From positions 1,116,001 to 1,180,000 of the forward strand of contig CP135593.1 in the NCBI GenBank assembly GCA_032388755.1: a stretch of 64,000 nucleotides of DNA, written 5' to 3'. The position numbers and the translations under genes are program-made. Of this stretch, positions 7,125 to 16,358 are shown piece by piece. The notes below the pieces were generated by a model. That model saw nothing but the letters and a program-made list of their open reading frames with translations, made no database searches and was not told the DNA's origin. The stretch's first letter is position 1, and every line of letters begins with the position of its first letter. The DNA comes from Neisseria sp. DTU_2020_1000833_1_SI_GRL_NUU_006 (GTDB taxonomy: Bacteria > Pseudomonadota > Gammaproteobacteria > Burkholderiales > Neisseriaceae).

Positions 7125-9296
7125 ATGGCAAACGGAATCTTGAAGCTGGTTCTGGCACTGACCGGGAAGGACGACGGGGCGCGTCGGCTGCTGGCGGATA
7201 CGCAGCGTCAATTGGAGCGGACGGCAAAATCGCGGGAGGCGTTGGAAAAGTCGGCACGATACTACGCGATGACGGGCGTACGCTCGGAACAACAGATACG
7301 CCGGGAAATCCTACAGACACAGGCGGCTTACAACCGTCTGGCAAAAATTGGCGCGGCATCGAAAAACGATTTGGCACGGGCGGCGGTTGCGACGCGCAAC
7401 CGTATCCGCGAGCTGAACGCGGAATTGAAACAGGGTGCGGGGTTTGCGGACAGGATGGGCAAAATCGGACGGGCGGGCGCGGCTGTCGCTGCGGGCGGTG
7501 CGGCGGCATATGCGGTTTTAAAACCCGCAATGAATGACCGCAAGCAGCTTGACGAGAACATCAACCGCGTGGCGCGTCAGGCGTTTATTGAGGACAACAG
7601 CAAGTCGGCGGCTTGGATTGCCACCGAAGGCGCGCGGCAGGTCAAGGATTTGGCACTCGAACTCGTGCAGAAAAACGGCGGCAACCACGACAAAGCCTTG
7701 GATGTCATCAGCGGCATGATGACGACGGGTCTCAATTTTGCCCAAACCAAAGAGGAGGCGCAGGCGGCCTATGCCTTTTCGCTCGCCTCGGAAGGCAGCG
7801 GCGCGGATACGTCAAAACTGATTAAAACCCTGAAAGACGGCGGGATGAACGGCAAGGATTTGAAACTTGCCCTCGAACACGTCTTGCAGTCGGGGTTGGA
7901 CGGTACATTTGAGGTTCAGGACATGGTGCGCGAGCTGCCCGCCCTGCTGCCTGCCGCTCAACAGGCAGGCATGAACGGCGTAGGCGGTTTGGACTACCTG
8001 CTCTCGCTCTTGCAGTCTGCGGCAAACAAATCGGGCAGCCCCGCCGAAGCGGCGACCAATGTGCAAAACCTGTTAAGCAAAACCCTGTCGCCGGACACAA
8101 TAGGTCGTCTGAAAAAGATGGCGAACCCGAACGACCCCAAAAAAGGCGTGGACTGGGTAGGCTCGGTATTGAAGGGTAAGGAAAACGGCGAAAACGCGGT
8201 GCAGGTGTTGTCCCGCCTTGCCGATGCCATGTTGGCAAAGGATAAGCAATACCAAGATTATCAGGCACGCGCGGCGGCAGGCGATAAGACGGCGGCGGAG
8301 CAGGCAAATATGCTTAAGGGCGCGCTTTTGGCGCAACTGTTGCCTGATTTGCAGGCAAAACAAGGCTTGCTGGCTGCAACGGATATGACGCAAATCCGTG
8401 AATATATGGCTTCGTTGGCTGGCGTAACCTTGAACAACGGAAAAATCGGCAAAATCAACGAAGCGCGGATGATGACGGATGCCGCCAAGCAGGAGCAGGC
8501 GGAATCGGTAAAACTCTTGGAAGAGAGCCTGACCAAGACGCTGGTGAAAGCGGAAACGGCGTTCAAGCAACTGGCAGCGGAATACCCTAATGCCACTCTA
8601 GCCCTGCAAGCCCTGACGACGGCGGCAACAGCGGCGTCTGCCGCAATGTTATTAACCGCCGGTGGCGGTAAAGGTGGCGGCTTTCTGAAAGATGTAGGTA
8701 GTAAAGCGTTGGGATGGGGTAAGGCTGCGGCAGGCGGCGTGGCAGCAGGTGCCACAGCGGCAGGCGGTAAGTTGCTGTCATGGGGTAAATCTGCCGGTAG
8801 CGGATTAATGAATAATCCTGCGTTGGTTAAACGGGCGGGATTGTTGGGCATGTTGCTGTATTCCGAGTCTTTGGGGGACGGCACATTGCCAAAGGGTTTG
8901 CGTGGTACCAAGACAACTCCTGAAATGATTAATCGCCTGAAAAACAACGGTATCCGATTTGAACCTGCGCCGAAGCGGGAACAGGCGCGGGGTGGTGTCC
9001 CTCAGTATTTGGCTGCTCCGTCAGCGCAGCCTACCGATAAGATGTTGTCTCCGTTGTTTTCAACGCAGACGGCGGCGTATCAGGCAGCCATTCAGCAGCA
9101 GACGGCGGCGTATCAGGCTGCATTGGCGCAGGATACGGCTGCAGTTACAACAGGTTTGGCACAAGTGCAAAGTGCGATGGCGTCGGCAAGTCAGACCATC
9201 AATACCAACGTGAGCCTGAATATTGACGGACGTGTTATCGCGAATGAGGTATCTAGACAGCAAGTACAAATCTTCGGTCGGGGAGCAGGACAATAA
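7125..9296 (+). CDS. Tape measure protein
   Basis: At 723 residues this is the longest core tail gene. The amino third is helical and rich in Arg, Gln and Ala, followed by an Ala/Gly-rich hydrophobic segment near residue 125. A second low-complexity hydrophobic Ala/Gly stretch lies around residues 490 to 560. This build and the place between the chaperone and gpN-like genes identify the tape measure, which sets tail length and is ejected with DNA. Near the end are near-repeats of Gln-Thr-Ala-Ala-Tyr-Gln-Ala. An uptake sequence is embedded at 8102-8113. Confidence 0.9.
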   Translation: MANGILKLVLALTGKDDGARRLLADTQRQLERTAKSREALEKSARYYAMTGVRSEQQIRREILQTQAAYNRLAKIGAASKNDLARAAVATRNRIRELNAELKQGAGFADRMGKIGRAGAAVAAGGAAAYAVLKPAMNDRKQLDENINRVARQAFIEDNSKSAAWIATEGARQVKDLALELVQKNGGNHDKALDVISGMMTTGLNFAQTKEEAQAAYAFSLASEGSGADTSKLIKTLKDGGMNGKDLKLALEHVLQSGLDGTFEVQDMVRELPALLPAAQQAGMNGVGGLDYLLSLLQSAANKSGSPAEAATNVQNLLSKTLSPDTIGRLKKMANPNDPKKGVDWVGSVLKGKENGENAVQVLSRLADAMLAKDKQYQDYQARAAAGDKTAAEQANMLKGALLAQLLPDLQAKQGLLAATDMTQIREYMASLAGVTLNNGKIGKINEARMMTDAAKQEQAESVKLLEESLTKTLVKAETAFKQLAAEYPNATLALQALTTAATAASAAMLLTAGGGKGGGFLKDVGSKALGWGKAAAGGVAAGATAAGGKLLSWGKSAGSGLMNNPALVKRAGLLGMLLYSESLGDGTLPKGLRGTKTTPEMINRLKNNGIRFEPAPKREQARGGVPQYLAAPSAQPTDKMLSPLFSTQTAAYQAAIQQQTAAYQAALAQDTAAVTTGLAQVQSAMASASQTINTNVSLNIDGRVIANEVSRQQVQIFGRGAGQ

Positions 9297-10561
9297 TGTG
9301 GCACACCATCCTACAACCCGCGTCCTACAAGGGCGTGGGCTTTGAAATTGAGAATATGGACGAGCGCAACGGCAAGGCTCTCGCCGAACACGCACGGCCT
9401 TTTGTAAACGGTATCGACCTCGAAGACATGGGGACGACTGGCCGTGAAGTGCAATTGAGCGCGGTCTTTTGGGGTAAAGGTTATGCAGGCCGTCTGAAAT
9501 CCTTATTGGATAAGCTGGAAGAGCGTGGCGGTGGAGTTTTGGTACATCCCGTATGGGGACGAATGCAAAACATGATTGGGGCGAGTTGGAGCTACCGTCA
9601 TGAGGCGGATTACTCGGATTTTGCCCGTTTGGATGTGACATTTCGTGAAGCGACTGAGGCACAGCTGATTTTCGTCTTTGAAAACAGTTTCCTGATGGGC
9701 GTTGAGCGGTTGATTGCGCAGATTGATACCTACCGTGCTGCAGGAGAGGGGTTTATCGACGCACTTACTGCCCAGGTGGCGGCGGGGCAGGCTCTGCGCG
9801 GCAGTGCTGCGGGTTTATGGAGTGTTGCATCGGGAGTGTTTGAAGCGGTTCGTTCGTTGTTTGATTTGGATTCAATTCGTTTTCCGTCGCGTGGCGGATA
9901 TAGCCAAAAGGCTTTTAAAGCAGGGTTCCCGCGCCTAATTGCAGATGTATCCTCAATGACTACGGAGGGGTTGCGGCAGGCTGCTTATTTGGACAGACAG
10001 GACAAAGGCGGTGCCGGTGCGCGGCAATGTTATGACGCGGCGGCGGCTCGGGCTGATACGGTGGCAACCTTAGTGGCTGATTTGGGCAAAGGTCGTCTGA
10101 AAGATAGCGTAAAGCGGCAAGTTGAGACGGTAGGTTTGATGGTTAGACTGATGTCAGATGCGGCTTTGACTGCTGTTGTGGCGGATTTGGTCGATGCTGA
10201 CGGCGAGACGATGACTGCGCCCGAATTAATGCACATCAACCGTGATATGCGTTTGCGTTTTCAGACGACCTTGACGGCTCTGCGACAGGCAGACGGAGCA
10301 GGTATGGAGGATGCCGGTTACACGGTTATCGAGGCGGTGCGAGAAACTGCCGGTCGTCTGAATGCCATGATTGCCGCGGCAATCAATCAAAAACCTCCGC
10401 TCTTGGTGCGTCCTGCGCCCATAAATGGAACGATGCACCAAATCGCCCATGAATTTTACGGCGACTTAAATAGGGCTGACGAGCTGATACGGCTTAACCC
10501 GCATATCGTTCATCCTGCCTTTGTGAAACGTGATACTTTGGTTAATTTGTATGCAAAATAG
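9296..10561 (+). CDS. DNA circularisation / baseplate protein (Mu gpN, gp43-like)
   Basis: A 421-residue protein with the amino-terminal domain of the DNA circularisation family: a Tyr-Lys-Gly-Val-Gly-Phe segment at about residues 10 to 15 and a Trp-Gly-Lys-Gly-Tyr stretch near 60. The last 50 residues resemble a LysM-type tail module (Met-His-Gln-Ile-Ala-His-Glu-Phe-Tyr-Gly, Leu-Asn-Pro-His). In Mu this protein is a tail/baseplate component that also reaches the cytoplasm with DNA. Its start overlaps the tape-measure stop by one base, and its end overlaps the next gene by 11 bases. Three uptake-like sequences lie inside (9487, 10090, 10351). Confidence 0.87.
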   Translation: MWHTILQPASYKGVGFEIENMDERNGKALAEHARPFVNGIDLEDMGTTGREVQLSAVFWGKGYAGRLKSLLDKLEERGGGVLVHPVWGRMQNMIGASWSYRHEADYSDFARLDVTFREATEAQLIFVFENSFLMGVERLIAQIDTYRAAGEGFIDALTAQVAAGQALRGSAAGLWSVASGVFEAVRSLFDLDSIRFPSRGGYSQKAFKAGFPRLIADVSSMTTEGLRQAAYLDRQDKGGAGARQCYDAAAARADTVATLVADLGKGRLKDSVKRQVETVGLMVRLMSDAALTAVVADLVDADGETMTAPELMHINRDMRLRFQTTLTALRQADGAGMEDAGYTVIEAVRETAGRLNAMIAAAINQKPPLLVRPAPINGTMHQIAHEFYGDLNRADELIRLNPHIVHPAFVKRDTLVNLYAK

Positions 10562-11726
10562 TTCTTATAACTACGAAATAGCCGTCCGAGTTGCTGGGAA
10601 GGAACACCGGCATTGGGAAAGTTACGACATCGACGGTGACTTCCTTATTCCTGCCGACGGCTTTGAATTCATGGTCGGATTGCCTTACGGGGAATCTGAA
10701 ATTCCCGATTTGTCAGGCGAGGCTTGCTCGGTTGTGATAAACGGGCAAACTGTCTTAACTGGCATTATCGACACGCAAATGCACGATAAAGAAAAAGGCC
10801 GCCGCAGTCTGCGCTTGTCTGGGCGTGACTTCGCGGGATTGTTGGTTGACTGCGCCGCCCCTCAGTTGAATGTTAAAGGCATGACGGTATTGGCCGCTGC
10901 TCAAAAGCTGGTCGCGCCATGGTCACAAATAAAAAAAGTAGTGCTGAAAGCTGAGAAAAACCCGACCTTAGACAAAATAGACATCGAGCCGGGCGAGACG
11001 GTTTGGCAGGCTTTGACCCATATTGCCAACTCTGTGGGATTGCATCCTTGGATGGAACCGGACGGTACTTTAGTTGTCGGCGGGGCAGATTATGCCAGCC
11101 CGCCTGTAGCTACACTTTGTTGGAGCAGGAATGATAAACGCCGAAATACCGAACGTGTCAGTATTGAGCGAAGTATTGAGAACAGGTTTTCCGAGGTTAC
11201 TTTTTTAGGGCAATCCCATGCCAAGAAGGGCGATAGCGCGAAGCATGACCTGAAATGGCAGTACAAAGACCCGACCATGACGTTGCACAGACCAAAGACG
11301 GTAGTGATATCTGACGCTGAAAACCTTGAAGCTCTTAAACGGCAGGCTAAAAAGCAGCTTGCCGACTGGCGGCTTGAAGGGTTTACCTTGACGATAACGG
11401 TCGGCGGGCATACGACCGAGGACGGCACACTCTGGCAGCCGGGGCAGCGTGTCCACGTCATTGATGAAGAACACGGTATCGATGCTGTCTTTTATCTGAT
11501 GGGGCGGCGGTTTATGCTCAACCGTATGGACGGGACGGCAACGGAATTGCGGCTCAAGGAGGATGGTGTATGGGTGCCTGACGCTTATGCTACGAAATCC
11601 GAATCGGCGCGCAAGCGTTCAGGCAAGAAAAAAGGCGTTACCGACAAACAGAAACAAGCCCCGAAAACAGGCGCAAGAAACGGTAAAACAGGAAAACAAG
11701 CAACAGAAACGGCGGTATTTCAATGA
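10551..11726 (+). CDS. Baseplate hub protein (Mu gpP, gp44-like)
   Basis: A 391-residue protein of the phage late control D / Mu gp44 family. It has the hub-like amino domain, with Gly-Leu-Pro-Tyr-Gly-Glu near residue 43, and a middle region with a Gly-Arg-Asp-Phe-Ala-Gly-Leu-Leu motif. The ATG at 10551 is chosen over the GTG at 10530 because it matches the family start. The last 45 residues are an unusually Lys/Arg-rich, disordered tail. The hub trimer holds the central spike, encoded next with an ATGA overlap. Confidence 0.87.
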   Translation: MQNSSYNYEIAVRVAGKEHRHWESYDIDGDFLIPADGFEFMVGLPYGESEIPDLSGEACSVVINGQTVLTGIIDTQMHDKEKGRRSLRLSGRDFAGLLVDCAAPQLNVKGMTVLAAAQKLVAPWSQIKKVVLKAEKNPTLDKIDIEPGETVWQALTHIANSVGLHPWMEPDGTLVVGGADYASPPVATLCWSRNDKRRNTERVSIERSIENRFSEVTFLGQSHAKKGDSAKHDLKWQYKDPTMTLHRPKTVVISDAENLEALKRQAKKQLADWRLEGFTLTITVGGHTTEDGTLWQPGQRVHVIDEEHGIDAVFYLMGRRFMLNRMDGTATELRLKEDGVWVPDAYATKSESARKRSGKKKGVTDKQKQAPKTGARNGKTGKQATETAVFQ

Positions 11727-12385
11727 GTTTGGTAAAAATGGCAAGAAAGACGGCGCAGGTGGTGCAGCAAATCGGCGATACTATGCGCGCGGCGTTTCGC
11801 GGGAAAATCACACTGGTGGTGTCGTCCGAGCCTATCCAGCGTGTACAGCTTAACGGCTTGGCTGACGAAGTGCTGCAGGAGTTGGAGCATTTGCAGGAGT
11901 TTGGTTTTGCCAGTAACCCGCCTGAAGGTTCGGAAGCAGTGGTCATTCCGTTGGGCGGCGATACGACCCACGGTGTGGTTGTGGCCACACAGCACGGCAG
12001 TTTCCGGATTAAGAATCTGAATCCTGGCGAAACGGCGATTTTCAGTCAGGACGGTGCGAAAATCGTGATTAAGCGCGGGAAAATCATTGAAGCTGACTGT
12101 GATGTGTTTAGGGTCAACTGTCAACACTACGAGGTCAACGCATCATCGGCGGCTGATTTTAAAACACCCAAGCTGGAGACAAGCGCGATCTTGACGGCAC
12201 AGGGGCAGTTCAACGGCAACGGTGGGATGGCGGTCGAGGGCGGCAGCGGAGCACGGTTTAAAGGAAATATCGACCTTAAGGGAGACTTTGAGAGTACAGG
12301 TAAGGTTACCAATAACGGCAAAAACATCGGCTCAGACCACAAACACCGTGGCGACAGCAACGGCACGACATCCGAACCGCTTTAA
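11723..12385 (+). CDS. Baseplate spike protein (Mu gp45-like)
   Basis: A 220-residue protein with an OB-fold-like first part and a beta-helical stalk after residue 100. The carboxy end has Gly-Ser-Asp-His-Lys-His-Arg-Gly. The His-x-His motif in this place binds iron at the tip of the membrane-piercing spike in P2 gpV and Mu gp45. By analogy this trimer caps the tail tube and punctures the outer membrane. It starts within the stop of the hub gene (ATGA). Confidence 0.88.
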   Translation: MSLVKMARKTAQVVQQIGDTMRAAFRGKITLVVSSEPIQRVQLNGLADEVLQELEHLQEFGFASNPPEGSEAVVIPLGGDTTHGVVVATQHGSFRIKNLNPGETAIFSQDGAKIVIKRGKIIEADCDVFRVNCQHYEVNASSAADFKTPKLETSAILTAQGQFNGNGGMAVEGGSGARFKGNIDLKGDFESTGKVTNNGKNIGSDHKHRGDSNGTTSEPL

Positions 12386-12400
12386 ATCTTTACGGCATTC

Positions 12401-12437
12401 AAAAGGTCGTCTGAAACATTTTCAGACGACCTTTTTG
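12401..12437 (+). terminator. Uptake-sequence hairpin terminator after the spike gene
   Basis: A 16-bp stem made of two inverted uptake sequences is followed by a T run. It divides the baseplate genes into two blocks. Confidence 0.8.
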
Positions 12438-12496
12438 TTTAAGGGTTTGAAACACTTACGCTCTTTAAATGCAGTCAAAAACGAGAAAATGACAGC

Positions 12497-12844
12497 ATGG
12501 ACAAACAACTAGACCCAAACAGCGGCGACTACACAGGCCGCATGACCGATAACCTGCAAAACGCAGTTTATATCCGCCTACTGACGCCGTTGGGCAGCTG
12601 GTGGGCGGATAAATCGGTCGGCTCATTGTTGCATCTGTTGCAACGTGAGAAAGACTTGGAACGGGTCAGTCTGTTGGCAGAGCAGTACGCATCAGAGGCG
12701 TTACAGCCCATTGTGGATAGCGGCAGAGCAGACAACATTACCGTCAAAGCAGGGCAGCCGCGAAACGGCAGCCTGATACTGAGCATCCGTGTAGAGACTG
12801 CAACAGGCGCGTTCGATTACAGCCATAAAGTCCCTCTGATTTAA
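12497..12844 (+). CDS. Baseplate wedge protein (Mu gp46-like)
   Basis: A 115-residue protein that fits the phage GP46 family, with the Leu-Leu-Thr-Pro-Leu-Gly-Ser-Trp-Trp motif near residue 35. Like P2 gpW and T4 gp25 it belongs to the lysozyme-like wedge group that links sheath and baseplate. It begins 111 bases after the spike gene, behind a hairpin. Confidence 0.85.
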   Translation: MDKQLDPNSGDYTGRMTDNLQNAVYIRLLTPLGSWWADKSVGSLLHLLQREKDLERVSLLAEQYASEALQPIVDSGRADNITVKAGQPRNGSLILSIRVETATGAFDYSHKVPLI

Positions 12845-12869
12845 AACCGATTTAAAAGGCCATTATCAA

Positions 12870-13922
12870 GTGTTTAAAACCCCGACATTCGAACAGATAC
12901 GCGACACGATTCTGCGCGATACCAAGAGTATTTGGCCGTCGGCAGATGTCAGCGAGGACAGTGACCACTTTGTCCACGCCAGCCGTCTTGCAAGCTGCGC
13001 GATGGGGCAATACGCACATCAACACTGGATAGCCCGTCAAATATTTCCAGATACTGCAGACAGCGATTATTTGGAACGACACGCCGCCATGCGCGGTATT
13101 TATCGTCGAAATCCGACAACTGCGACGGGCGAAGCAAAACTGACGGGTATTGCAGGCAGCCAAATCGCTGCAGGTCTGCAAATCAGAGCAGGAAGCAGGC
13201 TCTATCAAGTCAGATTCGCGGGCGAAATTAGTGCGAACGGTGTGGGCAGGGTCAGAATCATGGCCTTGGAATCTGGTGCAGCGGCGAATACGAACGAAAC
13301 CTCTGCCGAAATGATGGCCGCGCCGATTGGCGTGTCGTCCGACTGTACCGTGTCAGCCGAGGGAGGGACAGACGGCGAAAGTGACGCATCTCTGTTGGCA
13401 AGATTGCTTGAAATCCTGCGCAGACCGCCTGCCGGTGGCAATAAATACGATTACCGCAACTGGGCATTGAGTGTTGATGGAGTGACCGCCGCTTATGTTC
13501 ATCCATTGCGCCGAGGTTTGGGTACGGTAGACGTGGTCATTACATCTGAAAACGGTCTGCCGTCCGATGAAACCATTAAGAAGGTACAGGACTATATCGA
13601 CGATGTACGCCCAGTCACGGCTAAGAATGTGGCCGTACTTAAGCCTGATATCACAGCATTGACGGTGGAAATGCAGGTCAAGGTTGATGGCGTAGCATTG
13701 GAATCAGTTAAAGAGCGAATCAAAGTCGCTCTGACAGAGTATTTCGACAGTTTGATACCGGGCGACAGCGTGATTGTGTCGAAGATTGAGGCAGCAATCA
13801 GCAATACTGATGGCGTGATTGACCGAAAACTGGTCTCTCCGGCTACGAATTTGGCAGCAGATACATCAAACAAGGTCGAATGGTACAAGCTCGGTAATTT
13901 AGTTATCACAAAGATGGTGTGA
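12870..13922 (+). CDS. Baseplate J-like protein (Mu gp47-like)
   Basis: A 350-residue protein starting at GTG 12870. It carries the hallmarks of the baseplate J / gp47 family: a Glu-Gly-Gly-Thr-Asp-Gly-Glu-Ser-Asp segment near the middle and a Pro-Pro-Ala-Gly-Gly-Asn-Lys-Tyr-Asp-Tyr stretch after it. These proteins form the wedge arms of contractile baseplates. It lies between gp46 and gp48 homologues. Confidence 0.9.
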   Translation: MFKTPTFEQIRDTILRDTKSIWPSADVSEDSDHFVHASRLASCAMGQYAHQHWIARQIFPDTADSDYLERHAAMRGIYRRNPTTATGEAKLTGIAGSQIAAGLQIRAGSRLYQVRFAGEISANGVGRVRIMALESGAAANTNETSAEMMAAPIGVSSDCTVSAEGGTDGESDASLLARLLEILRRPPAGGNKYDYRNWALSVDGVTAAYVHPLRRGLGTVDVVITSENGLPSDETIKKVQDYIDDVRPVTAKNVAVLKPDITALTVEMQVKVDGVALESVKERIKVALTEYFDSLIPGDSVIVSKIEAAISNTDGVIDRKLVSPATNLAADTSNKVEWYKLGNLVITKMV

Positions 13923-13923
13923 C

Positions 13924-14487
13924 ATGGGATATAGAGAGACCTTATTAGGGCTATTGCCTCCCGTGTCATACGCCCGCACTGCGCCGCGTATCCGCGCGCA
14001 GGCGCAGATTGACGGTAAAGCCTTGGATGAAGTTCAGGAACACGGTTTGACGGTTACCAATGCAATCAACCCAGCGACATCGGGTGATATGTTACTGGAT
14101 TGGGAGCGTGTCTTGGGGCTAATTCCAGACGGCAAAACACGGCAAGAGCGAATACTTGCCGTGCTCGCAAAGCTTAATGAGACAGGCGGGCTGTCGATAC
14201 CTTATTTCGTCCAACTCGCAGCTGCTGCGGGCTATCAGATACAGATTACCGAACCACAGCCCTTCCGTGCAGGGGTAAACAGAGTTGGCGACCGGCTCGG
14301 TCACGAAGATGTGATTTATGTGTGGCGCGTGAATATTAAAAACGGCAACAACCACATTTATCAATTCCGTGCGGGGGTTTCAACGGCTGGCGAACGGTTG
14401 AGTGGCTACGGTGACGCGTTTATCGAACGTGTTATCCAAGATTTAAAACCTGCACATACAGATGTGCATTTCACTTATGAGAGGTAG
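13924..14487 (+). CDS. Mu gp48-like tail protein (DUF2313 / YmfQ family)
   Basis: A 187-residue protein starting one base after the gp47-like gene. The Leu-Leu-Pro-Pro at residues 9 to 12, Asp-Trp-Glu-Arg near 60 and the Phe-Arg-Ala-Gly motifs in the second half are typical of the DUF2313 family, which forms the baseplate piece that receives tail fibres. The Phe-Arg-Ala-Gly-Val motif occurs twice in it. Confidence 0.83.
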   Translation: MGYRETLLGLLPPVSYARTAPRIRAQAQIDGKALDEVQEHGLTVTNAINPATSGDMLLDWERVLGLIPDGKTRQERILAVLAKLNETGGLSIPYFVQLAAAAGYQIQITEPQPFRAGVNRVGDRLGHEDVIYVWRVNIKNGNNHIYQFRAGVSTAGERLSGYGDAFIERVIQDLKPAHTDVHFTYER

Positions 14488-14489
14488 CG

Positions 14490-15575
14490 ATGTATCCAAT
14501 TGAGACATCGGACAAGCTGTTTCGTGACGGCAACGGCACCAGCGAACTGGGAACAGTTCTTCCTGCATGGTGGTTAAACCAAGTTCAGGCGGAATTAATA
14601 GGCATTTTGGAAGCGGCGAAATTGTCGCCTGAGAAAAACAATCAGAACCAAGTCCGTCGAGCCATTGAAAAACTGATCGGTGACGAAGTCGGCAAAATCC
14701 AAGAGGCAAACAATCAGGCTGACGGCGGTAATGTCAAAACGACAGGTAATCAAAACGTCAATGGTATGAAAACGTTCCTTGCTGAATTCAACGCTGCCAA
14801 GGGATTGTCTGTATCTGATACCAAAGCCTTATTGGACGGCGGAAATGTACTTAACTTAGGCGCAAATGCCGATGGTGGTTACCTGTTCAATAGGAAATCA
14901 GGTAAGGAATTACGGCTTGCCAACAACGGCAGCCTGTTATACGACGGGTCAGACATTATTACCGCCCGCAAAGTAAGCCACAACCCCGATGACCAAACGG
15001 TTGCAACCGTACCGTCATCGTTTGCGCTCAATAAGGCGTTTGACAACTCAATCAAGCGCGGAGGCGCAATCGGGCTGGGCGGAGCGGCGCACCAGATTGC
15101 TATCGGCTGGGACACGCCCGGACTGATCGCCAAAATCGATAACCACATCTTTAACGTCGGCGTCCCGACAGGCGCAATCGCCTATTTTCCCTATGCCGCC
15201 GCCCCCTTCGGCTGGCTAAAAGCAAACGGCGCGGCAGTGTCGCGCACCGTCTATGCCAACCTATTCGCCGTCATCGGCACCGCTTATGGCTCAGGCGACG
15301 GACGAACTACCTTTAATCTCCCGGATTTGCGCGGCGAATTTATCAGGAGTTGGGACGACGGGCGAACTGTCGACAACGGACGTGTCCTAGGATCATGGCA
15401 GGCAGATGAATTCCGAAGCCACAGTCACGGCATCGGTATCAGCCGCATGACCGACACCGACAGGGGGAGCAATCTGTCAACCGTATCGGTTGACACTGTC
15501 GGCCAAACCGACCCGGCTGGCGGCATCGAAACGCGCCCTAGAAATATCGCCCTGCTGGCATGCATCAAGGCATAA
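14490..15575 (+). CDS. Tail fibre protein with collar domain
   Basis: A 361-residue protein at the place of Mu gene S. The amino part (Met-Tyr-Pro-Ile-Glu-Thr) attaches to the baseplate, the middle is a stalk, and the carboxy part from about residue 225 is a phage tail collar domain, with Gly-Trp-Leu-Lys-Ala-Asn-Gly and Leu-Pro-Asp-Leu-Arg-Gly-Glu-Phe motifs. The His-Ser-His segment near residue 312 recalls metal-binding fibre tips. It likely binds the host surface. The gene is shorter than Mu S, and no invertible segment or invertase is seen. Confidence 0.87.
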   Translation: MYPIETSDKLFRDGNGTSELGTVLPAWWLNQVQAELIGILEAAKLSPEKNNQNQVRRAIEKLIGDEVGKIQEANNQADGGNVKTTGNQNVNGMKTFLAEFNAAKGLSVSDTKALLDGGNVLNLGANADGGYLFNRKSGKELRLANNGSLLYDGSDIITARKVSHNPDDQTVATVPSSFALNKAFDNSIKRGGAIGLGGAAHQIAIGWDTPGLIAKIDNHIFNVGVPTGAIAYFPYAAAPFGWLKANGAAVSRTVYANLFAVIGTAYGSGDGRTTFNLPDLRGEFIRSWDDGRTVDNGRVLGSWQADEFRSHSHGIGISRMTDTDRGSNLSTVSVDTVGQTDPAGGIETRPRNIALLACIKA

Positions 15576-15605
15576 GCCGCCTTAAACCGTTTAGAAAGGT
15601 AAAAA

Positions 15606-16346
15606 ATGACCCAAAACATCCAATGGACAAAACCCGTCTGCCAACTTGATGCCGACCATCTCTACATCGGCCAAACCACAGCCGATCTGGACATCATGGC
15701 ACGCGACGGAAGCTATCTGATTCCCGCCGGCTGCATCGATACCGACCCGCCCGAAATCAGCGCAGACCGCGCCGCCCGCTGGAACGGCGAAGGCTGGGAT
15801 TCCCTCGAAGACCATCGCGGCAAAATCGCCTACCGAAAAACTGACGGTACAGCCGTTACCATCGACCAAATCGGCAGCCTTTCAGACGATCTGACCATGA
15901 TTGCCCCGCCATCGGAATATTGCGAATGGGACGGAAAAAAATGGACGGAAAGTCAAATCAAAAAAGCAAAAGCGGACGAGATTAAACTCGCCTCCGCAAA
16001 AGGTATCGCCCTGCATCGCCTCAATCAACATGCCCAAGCCATCGTCAACGATCAAAGCGGCATGGATGACCTTCCGGCCTTTGAAGTACAGAGCTGGCCG
16101 GTGCAAGCATCCGAGGCCCGCGCATGGCAGGCGGACAATTCCACTCAAACTCCTGTCCTTGACCAAATTGCCCAAGCAAGAGGCATCAGTCCTGACAAAC
16201 TCAAAGCGGCTGCCCTCAAAAAAACCTTGGCCTATGAATCCCTTTGCGCCACCGTCGCAGGCAAAAGGCAGGCAATCGGGAAACAAATCGAAGCCGCCAA
16301 AACCCTAGACGAATTGAACACCATCGATACCGAAATCAGCTTGTAA
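15606..16346 (+). CDS. Tail fibre assembly protein (Mu U-like, DUF4376-type)
   Basis: A 246-residue protein 30 bases after the collar-type fibre gene. The second half, rich in Ala and Lys and predicted helical, resembles the DUF4376 domain common in fibre assembly chaperones. The Tyr-Cys-Glu-Trp-Asp-Gly-Lys-Lys-Trp motif about halfway is typical. It probably helps fold or attach the preceding fibre. An uptake sequence lies just after the stop (16346-16357). Confidence 0.75.
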   Translation: MTQNIQWTKPVCQLDADHLYIGQTTADLDIMARDGSYLIPAGCIDTDPPEISADRAARWNGEGWDSLEDHRGKIAYRKTDGTAVTIDQIGSLSDDLTMIAPPSEYCEWDGKKWTESQIKKAKADEIKLASAKGIALHRLNQHAQAIVNDQSGMDDLPAFEVQSWPVQASEARAWQADNSTQTPVLDQIAQARGISPDKLKAAALKKTLAYESLCATVAGKRQAIGKQIEAAKTLDELNTIDTEISL

Positions 16347-16358
16347 GGTCGTCTGAAC

